A model generated the notes under the pieces. The model saw only the letters and a list, made by a program, of their open reading frames with translations. It had not been told where the DNA came from and did no database searches. Shown in pieces: positions 1-5,403 of a stretch of DNA of 30,949 nucleotides. The translations under genes and the position numbers were made by a program. This DNA is from an uncultured Eubacteriales bacterium (GTDB taxonomy: Bacteria; Bacillota; Clostridia; Christensenellales; Aristaeellaceae), in contig USCR01000009.1 in NCBI GenBank assembly GCA_900553295.1, positions 1-30,949 on the forward strand, read 5' to 3'. Position 1 is the first letter of the stretch. The number at the start of each line of letters is the position of its first letter.

Positions 1-42
1 AAAATCAAGAATGCTTTACAGAAATGGCTGGAACGCAGATAA
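1..42 (+). CDS. possible C-terminal end of an upstream gene (partial)
   Basis: Frame 1 is open from the window edge to a TAA at 40-42 and gives 13 residues rich in Lys, Arg and Leu, ending in Arg-Arg. This would suit the tail of a preceding gene, but 13 codons without a start cannot be distinguished from chance. No function can be given. Confidence 0.2.
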   Translation, partial: KIKNALQKWLERR

Positions 43-96
43 AATAGAGAAACCTAGGTTACACCCAGGAATAAACTGATGGAGGTTTCTGCTGTC

Positions 97-999
97 ATGG
101 ACGAAATGAAAGTAGGAGAGTGGTTAGACCGCTGGTTTCTTGTATACACAGGAGATATGGCGGAAAGGACCGTCGAACTGTACAAAGATGCCCGAAGACG
201 GATGAAGGTGCATTACCCGGCGTTTGAAGAACTGCTGTTGAAGGAACTGAAGCCGATTGATTTCCAGCAGGCACTCAATGATATGGGCCGAAAGTATGCG
301 AAAAGCACCTTGCAACACATGAAAACTCTTTACAGCAAGGCGTTTGATGCTGCCATTGACAATCACCTCTGTGAATGGAACCCGGTTCGGTCTGTGAAAT
401 TGCCCAAATATGCCTCCGTGAAGGTCGTAGAGGCACTTTCGCAAGAGGAGCAAGATAAGTTTGAGGAGGCTGCTGCCACCCTGCCTGTGGTGGACCAGTT
501 TGCCCTTATGACGTTCCTGCTAACAGGACTTCGCAGGGATGAACTGCGGTTTCTCACATGGTATGACTGGGATAGAAGGCGAAATGTGCTGCATATCAGG
601 AAGAGCAAGACGGTGAACGGGGTACGAGATGTGCCGATAATCCCGGAAGTACACATGATGTTATTATACTTGTCACAAAGAGAAAGTGCGGAGTTATCTC
701 CCTTCATTTTTGCGGTCCATGGTGAGCCAATGGATAAATCCCGTCTTCGCCGGATATGCAATAAAGCAGCAAAATTGGCCCACATCCGTCATGTGACTCC
801 ACATATTTTGCGGCACAGCTTCGCAACCAGGATGGTAGAACGAGGGGCCGACCCTAAAAGCCTATCGGTCATCATCGGCCATTCCAATGTTGCCTTCACA
901 TTGAACCGGTATGTGTCGGCGGACAAGGGGCATTTGGCGGACCAGATGATGCTTTTATCGGCGGTCACCCAGAGCAATAAACATAAACGTACACATTAA
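97..999 (+). CDS. tyrosine site-specific recombinase/integrase (XerC/D-phage integrase family)
   Basis: The enzyme breaks and rejoins DNA through a tyrosine-DNA intermediate and probably integrates or excises the accessory segment it sits in. The N-terminal half (about residues 1-100) looks like the SAM-like core-binding domain. The C-terminal half has the whole catalytic set: Arg in TGLRRDE, Lys in the beta-hairpin SKTVNG, HILRH, GHSN and the nucleophile Tyr in LNRY. Counting from the alternative ATG at 79 these are about R152, K175, H242, R245, H268 and Y278. I chose the ATG at 97 because a GGAGG at 81-85 precedes it by 11 nt; the in-frame ATG at 79 has a weaker AGGA at 67-70. At about 300 aa it has the length of a simple XerD-like enzyme, without the extra arm-binding domain of lambda integrase. 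Its AT-rich codons differ from the genes beyond 3859. The target site is not known. Confidence 0.9.
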   Translation: MDEMKVGEWLDRWFLVYTGDMAERTVELYKDARRRMKVHYPAFEELLLKELKPIDFQQALNDMGRKYAKSTLQHMKTLYSKAFDAAIDNHLCEWNPVRSVKLPKYASVKVVEALSQEEQDKFEEAAATLPVVDQFALMTFLLTGLRRDELRFLTWYDWDRRRNVLHIRKSKTVNGVRDVPIIPEVHMMLLYLSQRESAELSPFIFAVHGEPMDKSRLRRICNKAAKLAHIRHVTPHILRHSFATRMVERGADPKSLSVIIGHSNVAFTLNRYVSADKGHLADQMMLLSAVTQSNKHKRTH

Positions 1000-1019
1000 G
1001 ATTCTTTCGGCAAGAATCT
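999..1019 (+). repeat. 8-bp perfect hairpin at the recombinase stop codon
   Basis: An 8-bp perfect inverted repeat (999-1006 with 1012-1019, 5-nt loop TCGGC) starts in the recombinase stop codon. No T-run follows, so it is not an intrinsic terminator by itself. It is the first of three consecutive hairpins between two convergent genes. Confidence 0.6.
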
Positions 1020-1035
1020 GTTGTGGATGAAAGAA

Positions 1036-1055
1036 AACCGGAACTGGTTCCGGTT
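1036..1055. repeat. palindrome copy 1 (flanks the NYN gene on its 3' side)
   Basis: Two 9-bp arms, AACCGGAAC and GTTCCGGTT, are separated by TG. The 23 bases at 1033-1055 recur exactly at 2579-2601 on the other side of the NYN gene. It could be a protein-binding site, a terminator hairpin (a stem closed by a CTGG loop) or a leftover of the event that inserted the gene. Confidence 0.85.
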
Positions 1056-1061
1056 AAAAAG

Positions 1062-1093
1062 AGAATGGCCCCGCAAGTGAGGCCATTCTTTTT
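1062..1093. terminator. bidirectional intrinsic terminator between convergent recombinase and NYN genes
   Basis: The stem AGAATGGCC (1062-1070) pairs perfectly with GGCCATTCT (1081-1089) around a 10-nt loop. On the plus strand it runs into TTTTT; on the minus strand the stem is followed by CTTTTT. It begins directly after the TAG stop of the minus-strand NYN gene, so it can end both transcripts. Confidence 0.85.
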
Positions 1094-2473
1094 CTATTTT
1101 TTCAGCTCCAAACTAACATTGCCTTCTTCGTCAATCGCAAGTGTCATGTTTCGCAAATGTTTACGGATAAATTGCTTTTTCTCTGCGTCGGTCATCGTGA
1201 TGCGGGTGGCCCACAGCACTTCATCCATCATGCGGTTGATGTTCACATGGACAGAGCGGTCTAAATACTTGTACAATTCCCGGAATAACGTAGTGAGCTT
1301 TAGGCTTTCAGCACTGCCAGAGTAGAAGTCATCCAGATAGCAGTAGAAAATCCCAGACTCAGCCAAAGCGTGTTTTAAATCAGGGCCACATTTTTCCCGT
1401 TCTACCATGACGAGGAAATTGGCACGGGGAAGGTTGTTGATTAAGGCCCAATAGTCTGAGTCGCTGGAGACTAAAATGTAGGAATCCACATGGTTTTCGT
1501 AAAATTCACGGAACGCCCGGCTTGCAAGCTGCATATCCACTTGCGATTTGTTTGCCTTTATGCGTTCTACCAGGATGCGCTCCACAGGGATGGAAACAAA
1601 CTGTTCCAGGACACCCCAGGCTGAGGTGGTGTGAATATCGTCGAACAGGAGTATTTTTTCGATTTTTGCGATGCTGTCCCCGTCCAAGCCCCGGAGGGTG
1701 ACGGAGAGTTTGTAGGGGTCTGCGTTTTCGCAATCCACCAGTAGGATTATTTTCTGCGCCTCCGTGATGAAGTCATATATGGTCCCTTTCACGACGTGAC
1801 TGACATCGGAAACTTTGCTGTACTCCGTAAAACGGTCCCCGTTCCAGTGGTACAGCAAGGTGACAAACTTCTTGTCGTTATAGAGAATATTTCCCTCATC
1901 CACGGGATACCAGTTAATGAACATTTGGTAAGGGTAGCAGCTCATGTTGGTGTAAAACCGTTTGGCGGCATCTCGTGTGCCTTCTTCCGTGAATCCATCC
2001 GGCATTAGAAAGAGGTCCCGGATGTACTCCCAATTCAGCCATAGGGGGAAGAGAGAACGCACGTTGTTGATGCGGTCAGAGAGAAGCCGGTTGATTTCCA
2101 CAATGTGCTGGAAGAGTTTTGTGCTGCTGCTCTTGATAAACCGGACTCCATCTTCGGCAAGCTGGGAAATGCACTCCGTAGGGACAGCTTCCGGCATGGA
2201 ATACATGGTGTAAAGGCCGTCCTTCATTGTCTCGTTGATTGCCTTATAATTGCGTTCGATGGCCGTGCGGGCTATGCAGAGGTTCCGCACTATTCTGGCG
2301 TTCTTATCCACGTCAAGCTGCCGGTAAATGGAAGTCTGCGGCGGCTCATGCTCATTTTCAAAGATACGTTTTGGAACGCCTATGAGGTAGGCTACCCTTG
2401 AGACGATTTCATAGGTGCTGTTTTGATATTCAGCTTTTTCCACCGCAGCAATGGGAGAAGTAGTAGGGTTCAT
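1094..2473 (-). CDS. NYN/PIN-like nuclease-fold protein with uncharacterised N-terminal region
   Basis: The 459-aa protein carries a NYN domain (LabA/DUF88-like, PIN-type fold) at about residues 243-370. NYN proteins are predicted or shown metal-dependent ribonucleases. The expected acidic residues are visible: D247 with N250 in LLVDCEN, an Asp in the SQVDMQL helix, and D338 and D340 in SSDSDYW. The order beta strand-DCEN, VD helix, SSDSD strand fits the family. The first about 240 residues are mostly helical, contain a conserved-looking WYPVDEGNI stretch and match nothing I recognise; they could bind the target or a partner. The last about 85 residues are also helical and charged. The ATG at 2473 has a GAGGA four bases upstream, and TATACT (2515-2510, minus strand) is a possible -10. 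No signal peptide or membrane segment is seen, so it should be cytoplasmic. It is convergent with the recombinase and bracketed by twin palindromes. The NYN call is firm; substrate and role are unknown. Confidence 0.8.
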   Translation of the reverse strand: MNPTTSPIAAVEKAEYQNSTYEIVSRVAYLIGVPKRIFENEHEPPQTSIYRQLDVDKNARIVRNLCIARTAIERNYKAINETMKDGLYTMYSMPEAVPTECISQLAEDGVRFIKSSSTKLFQHIVEINRLLSDRINNVRSLFPLWLNWEYIRDLFLMPDGFTEEGTRDAAKRFYTNMSCYPYQMFINWYPVDEGNILYNDKKFVTLLYHWNGDRFTEYSKVSDVSHVVKGTIYDFITEAQKIILLVDCENADPYKLSVTLRGLDGDSIAKIEKILLFDDIHTTSAWGVLEQFVSIPVERILVERIKANKSQVDMQLASRAFREFYENHVDSYILVSSDSDYWALINNLPRANFLVMVEREKCGPDLKHALAESGIFYCYLDDFYSGSAESLKLTTLFRELYKYLDRSVHVNINRMMDEVLWATRITMTDAEKKQFIRKHLRNMTLAIDEEGNVSLELKK

Positions 2474-2576
2474 GCTGTCCTCTTTTCACCGGATTTTTTC
2501 TATATCCCAAGTATAGCGTATATGGCAGGAAAAGGAAAGAAAAATTCTCAGTGTCTAAAGCCAAGGGGGAAAGGAA

Positions 2577-2606
2577 GTGAAAACCGGAACTGGTTCCGGT
2601 TTTCAC
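2577..2606. repeat. palindrome copy 2 (flanks the NYN gene on its 5' side)
   Basis: Perfect inverted repeat with 14-bp arms (2577-2590 and 2593-2606) around TG. Its core is identical to copy 1 at 1036-1055, but the symmetric outer bases GTGA/TCAC are present only here. It lies about 100 bp upstream of the NYN start, where an operator could act, and just before the minus-strand terminator. Confidence 0.9.
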
Positions 2607-2631
2607 TGTTCTGCATCTACCGTTGAAAAAT

Positions 2632-2655
2632 AAAAAAACCGCCCCAATTAGGCGG
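2632..2655 (-). terminator. minus-strand intrinsic terminator upstream of the NYN gene
   Basis: Read on the minus strand, GCCGCC and GGCGGT form a 5-6 bp GC-rich stem with a 7-nt loop followed by at least six T. It would stop leftward transcripts, for example read-through from the tRNA gene or an antisense RNA across the non-coding region, before they reach the NYN gene. Confidence 0.75.
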
Positions 2656-2673
2656 CAAAACTACTAATTCTGA

Positions 2674-2702
2674 TTGACAAACAGGGGAAAAAGGAGTACA
2701 AT
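2674..2702 (+). promoter_or_regulatory. near-consensus sigma-70/SigA promoter for the non-coding RNA
   Basis: TTGACA (2674-2679) and TACAAT (2697-2702) are separated by exactly 17 bp. This is the best housekeeping promoter in the window. Transcription should start near 2709. No open reading frame with a ribosome-binding site follows for more than 900 bp. Confidence 0.85.
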
Positions 2703-2881
2703 AAGGGTATATAAAGACAACAAAAAAAGCTCCTACGAGTCTCTGATGGGGGTGGGACCCCACCAAGGACTCTCATCTCAGAAGATATTGAGACTATCTT
2801 CCAAGATTCCCGGAGAATTTTTTGCCTAAATCATGGTTTTGATTTAATATAATCATACCATGAAGTTAGCAGGATTTCAAG

Positions 2882-2922
2882 GACTTTTGGAAGTAGCGTC
2901 TACTATCCATTAGTCTTTTTTT
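2882..2922 (+). terminator. possible intrinsic terminator inside the non-coding RNA locus
   Basis: A composite stem (GACT 2882-2885 with AGTC 2912-2915; GGA with TCC; GTAG 2893-2896 with CTAC 2900-2903, loop CGT) is followed by seven T at 2916-2922. Internal loops weaken the stem, so read-through is plausible. If efficient, it would define an RNA of about 214 nt from the promoter at 2674-2702. Confidence 0.5.
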
Positions 2923-3381
2923 GATGCCTTGACGGTTCACAGCCGTCTGTAAGCTAGATATGCGTGGTGGGCCGGACAGCCGACCCCCTACGCACCAACA
3001 ACCGAATAGCAGCACAGATAGAATACAAAGTCTCACTGAAGAGTTATGCCAGAACCACGGTCCCCGTGCGAGCGAGCCAACGTGTCAGCACCACGTTGCC
3101 TGATGGAGATGGGTAAGGCCATAAGCCTGTTTAATACCTGGTGGACGTACCAACGGCTTGGACAACTGTCAGCCGCCACTCCCAACCAGAGGAGAATGTA
3201 ATCTGTGACCTGCGCTGACCCAACAAACTAAGGAGTTTATCTCCTTGTAGCTGCGCTCAAGCCTCGTGTTTGAGCGCATACACAAAGAGATAATCGCAGA
3301 AACCAGCGATAACACACTTTATAACACACATGGGAAAGGCACCTGTGCAAGAAACTGCCCTCTCCGTTGCGAAATTATCAT

Positions 3382-3443
3382 AAATTTTAGACCAATAAGG
3401 CTATCCAGATAGGGTATCCGAATAACCTTATTGCCTAAAAATT
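3382..3443. other. long imperfect stem ending one base from the tRNA CCA
   Basis: CAATAAGG (3393-3400) pairs with CCTTATTG (3426-3433), extended outward by TTTTAG (3385-3390) with CTAAAA (3435-3440). A small inner hairpin CTAT/ATAG lies at 3401-3412. It may be the 3' closing stem of the plus-strand RNA, or the terminator of the minus-strand tRNA. Neither strand shows a clean T-run after it. It sits where an attachment site next to a tRNA 3' end would lie. Confidence 0.45.
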
Positions 3444-3444
3444 G

Positions 3445-3521
3445 TGGTGGGCGCTAACGGACTTGAACCGCTGACCCCCTGCACGTCAAGCAGGTGCTCT
3501 AGCCAGCTGAGCTAAGCGCCC
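3445..3521 (-). tRNA. tRNA-Val (anticodon GAC), CCA encoded
   Basis: The minus strand forms a full cloverleaf. The acceptor stem starts with GGGCGC (5' end at 3521) and pairs with GCGCCC. The D-arm contains AGCTCAGCTGG, the anticodon loop TTGACGT presents GAC, and the T-arm contains GTTCAAGTC. A73 and an encoded CCA lie at 3448-3445. GAC reads the valine codons GUC and GUU. Its 3' end faces the accessory segment on the left. Confidence 0.95.
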
Positions 3522-3540
3522 AATTTTTTGGTGCTTGATT

Positions 3541-3569
3541 AGTTTACACGATTCTGGGAGAAAATGCAA
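3541..3569 (-). promoter_or_regulatory. promoter of tRNA-Val
   Basis: On the minus strand TTGCAT (3569-3564) and TAAACT (3546-3541) are separated by 17 bp. The start point would be near 3534, about 13 nt upstream of the tRNA 5' end. Confidence 0.75.
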
Positions 3570-3657
3570 GCCCAAAATCAAATTTTGCCAAAATTTTTTT
3601 GAAAAAAGGGGCGTGTTAATAAAATCTTAAGAAAATCATCGCGTTGTACTTAATTTG

Positions 3658-3686
3658 TTCACAATATGCTTTAGGTGTGCTAAAAT
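3658..3686 (+). promoter_or_regulatory. promoter of the glycosyltransferase gene
   Basis: TTCACA (3658-3663), a 17-bp spacer, then TGC plus TAAAAT (3681-3686) make an extended -10 promoter. Transcription would start near 3693, leaving an untranslated leader of about 166 nt before the ATG at 3859. Confidence 0.65.
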
Positions 3687-3692
3687 AAAGGG

Positions 3693-3858
3693 AAAGAGGA
3701 CGCCCGGTTGAAAAAGTGTTGAACACCCTGCGATATGCTGAAGGGGCAGCGCTCTCCGGGCACCTGTAACAGGCTTGCGTCAAATGGAGCAGAAGGCTCC
3801 ATGGCATATAAGCGTTCTTCCCGGCTTCTTCAGAGGGTGCGGGGGAAAGGAGATTTTT
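3693..3858 (+). promoter_or_regulatory. structured 5' leader, possible riboswitch or attenuator of unknown class
   Basis: The leader contains a 6-bp pair GCCCGG/CCGGGC enclosing about 48 nt with smaller stems (GTGT/ACAC, CTGC/GCAG), followed by ATGGAGC/GCTCCAT (7 bp, near 3783-3801). No oligo-T terminator precedes the start codon, so any control would more likely act on translation. I do not recognise a known aptamer core. A short TTG-initiated extension in frame with the gene at 3775 lacks a good ribosome-binding site and looks untranslated. Confidence 0.35.
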
Positions 3859-5154
3859 ATGGAAGCCTTATCTGCAATCAATTTTCTTCTGGCGGCTTTG
3901 TTCGCGGCATGCTACTGCTATCAGGCGGTGTTTCTGGGCGCGCGGCTGCTGCGCAAGCGGCGGACCTTCACGGCGCGCAAACTGTGCCGGTACGCGGTGC
4001 TCATCGCCGCCCGCAACGAGAGCGCCGTCATCGCCCAGCTGCTGGAGAGCATCCGGCAGCAGGACTATCCCCAGGATTTGCTGGACATTTATGTGGTGGC
4101 GGACAACTGCACCGACGGCACAGCCTCCATTGCCAGAGAGCATGGCGCGCGGGTGTTTGAGCGGCAGAACAAGATGCAGGTGGGCAAGGGCTACGCCCTG
4201 GCCTTCCTGCTGGAGCACATTCGGGAGGACTTCCCCCAGGAGCGCTACGACGGCTACTTCGTCTTCGACGCGGACAACCTGCTGGACCCCCACTACGTCA
4301 CGGAGATGAACAAGGTGTTCTCCAACGGGAACCGGGCCGTAACCGGCTACCGCAACACCAAAAACTTTGGGGACAACTGGATCACCGCGGGCTATGGCAT
4401 CTGGTTTTTGCGGGAGTCCGAGTACCTGAACCGCCCCCGGGACTACCTGGGCACCAGCTGCGCCGTGTCCGGCACAGGCTTCCTCTTCGCCCAGGACCTG
4501 CTGGATGAGCTGGGGGGCTGGGAATATTTCCTCCTTACAGAAGACCTGGAGTTCACCGCCGACCTGGTGGCCCGGGGCATCCGGATTGCCTATTGCCACG
4601 ACGCCATGGTCTACGATGAGCAGCCCCAGAGCTTCAAGCAGTCCATCATTCAGAGGTCCCGGTGGGTAAAGGGCTATCTGCAGGTGGTGGCCAAGCGGGG
4701 CGGCAGCATGGTCAAGACCATGCTCTGCGACGGAAGCTTCGCTTGCTTCGACATGCTGATGTGCACCATCCCTGCGGTGGTGCTGACCGTCATCAGCCTT
4801 GTGCTCAACGCGGCGATGTTTGTTGTGGGCATCACCTCGGCCCGCAGCCAGATGGACATTTTCTTCGCCTCGGTGCTGGTGTCGGTGGTGAACTCCTACG
4901 CCACCATGTACTTTTTGGGGGCGGTGACTTTGCTGACGGAGGGCAGTCGCATTCGCTGCTCCCGTGGGAAGAAGATCGCCTATTCCTTCACCTTCCCCTT
5001 CTTTGTGTTCTCCTTTGGCATCGCCATGCTGGTGGCGGTGTTCGGCAACATCGAGTGGAAGCCCATCAAGCACAGCGTGGCCCTCTCCATTGGCGATATG
5101 GGCAGCGTTTCTCCCCAGGAGCTGCGCAAGCTGCGGAAAAACAGAAAGCTGTGA
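3859..5154 (+). CDS. membrane glycosyltransferase, family 2 (processive polysaccharide-synthase type)
   Basis: The 431-aa enzyme should move a sugar from a nucleotide donor to a growing glycan at the inner face of the membrane. The GT-A core shows the expected motifs: VAARNES-like start, D137-A-D139 (metal and donor site in FDADN), D229 in TEDLE (catalytic base) and QRSRW (Q265, R268, W269), the QxxRW signature of cellulose, hyaluronan and poly-GlcNAc synthases. One membrane helix lies near residues 5-30 and about three lie between residues 290 and 410. The ATG at 3859 has AGGAG six bases upstream and marks the start of the N-terminal helix. It appears to be a single-gene unit: a 250-bp gap with its own promoter separates it from purL, and no partner polysaccharide genes are near. 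The QxxRW motif favours a processive enzyme; the product cannot be predicted. Confidence 0.85.
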   Translation: MEALSAINFLLAALFAACYCYQAVFLGARLLRKRRTFTARKLCRYAVLIAARNESAVIAQLLESIRQQDYPQDLLDIYVVADNCTDGTASIAREHGARVFERQNKMQVGKGYALAFLLEHIREDFPQERYDGYFVFDADNLLDPHYVTEMNKVFSNGNRAVTGYRNTKNFGDNWITAGYGIWFLRESEYLNRPRDYLGTSCAVSGTGFLFAQDLLDELGGWEYFLLTEDLEFTADLVARGIRIAYCHDAMVYDEQPQSFKQSIIQRSRWVKGYLQVVAKRGGSMVKTMLCDGSFACFDMLMCTIPAVVLTVISLVLNAAMFVVGITSARSQMDIFFASVLVSVVNSYATMYFLGAVTLLTEGSRIRCSRGKKIAYSFTFPFFVFSFGIAMLVAVFGNIEWKPIKHSVALSIGDMGSVSPQELRKLRKNRKL

Positions 5155-5257
5155 CAAACTTCCCGTGGCAGAGATGTTTCACATCTTCCCGGGGAATTGT
5201 GCAAAAGCGCAAGAACGAGAAAACTTGGAATTAGAGCTTTATTAAACTGGCCCCTTG

Positions 5258-5403
5258 TGTTACAATGAAGTGGACAAGGCGGCCAGTTTTTTGCGCCGTC
5301 CCAAACGAGTGTCCCGGCGCTCCGCTGCCGCTCTGGCGGGGGGGCCGGCGCGTGGGAAAAGTTCTGAGGTCCCCTGGCTGTGGGGGCCGGAAAGGTGGAA
5401 TAC
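5258..5403 (+). promoter_or_regulatory. extended -10 promoter and GC-rich leader of purL
   Basis: TGT plus TACAAT (5258-5266) forms an extended -10; the -35 at 17 bp (TTTATT) is weak. The about 130-nt leader is very GC-rich with GGCGC/GCGCC and CCGGC-type inverted repeats. A clear purine or PreQ1 aptamer was not seen. The 100 bp before the promoter (5155-5257) hold only a 6-bp hairpin AGATGT/ACATCT without a T-run. Confidence 0.5.

Larger units (their letters stand above)
2709..3443 (+). ncRNA. candidate large structured non-coding RNA (class unknown)
   Basis: No convincing reading frame exists here, while perfect hairpins follow one another: 2781-2787/2795-2801 (7 bp), 2831-2837/2857-2863 (7 bp), 2961-2965/2990-2994 with inner pairs, 3056-3060/3064-3068, 3078-3084/3092-3098 (7 bp), AAGGAG/CTCCTT near 3230-3246, 3252-3260/3270-3278 (9 bp), 3293-3297/3306-3310, and a long closing stem 3382-3390/3435-3443. 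A strong promoter lies at the 5' end. An oligo-T terminator at 2882-2922 may split the locus into a 214-nt RNA and a second part, or may be partial. Known large bacterial RNAs near tRNAs and mobile elements (ROOL, GOLLD) and the roughly 200-nt raiA motif are the families to test; I cannot assign any of them from memory. tmRNA and RNase P RNA signatures were not found. Strand and 5' end are well supported, the 3' end is not. Confidence 0.65.

Noticed and set aside
999..2606. CRISPR array or insertion sequence built from the repeated palindromes
   Set aside because: There are only two copies, 1.5 kb apart, with a gene between them, no transposase and no regular spacers.
2423..2626. 67-codon plus-strand frame upstream of the non-coding RNA
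   Set aside because: It runs across the NYN start region and palindrome copy 2, lacks a ribosome-binding site and has no recognisable feature.
2709..3443. tmRNA or RNase P RNA as identity of the non-coding RNA
   Set aside because: I looked for the tmRNA ends and the conserved RNase P core sequences and found neither; promoter and fold do not match these RNAs.
3868..5157. 429-codon minus-strand frame opposite the glycosyltransferase
   Set aside because: His- and Gln-rich shadow frame without ribosome-binding site; the plus strand has clear GT2 motifs.
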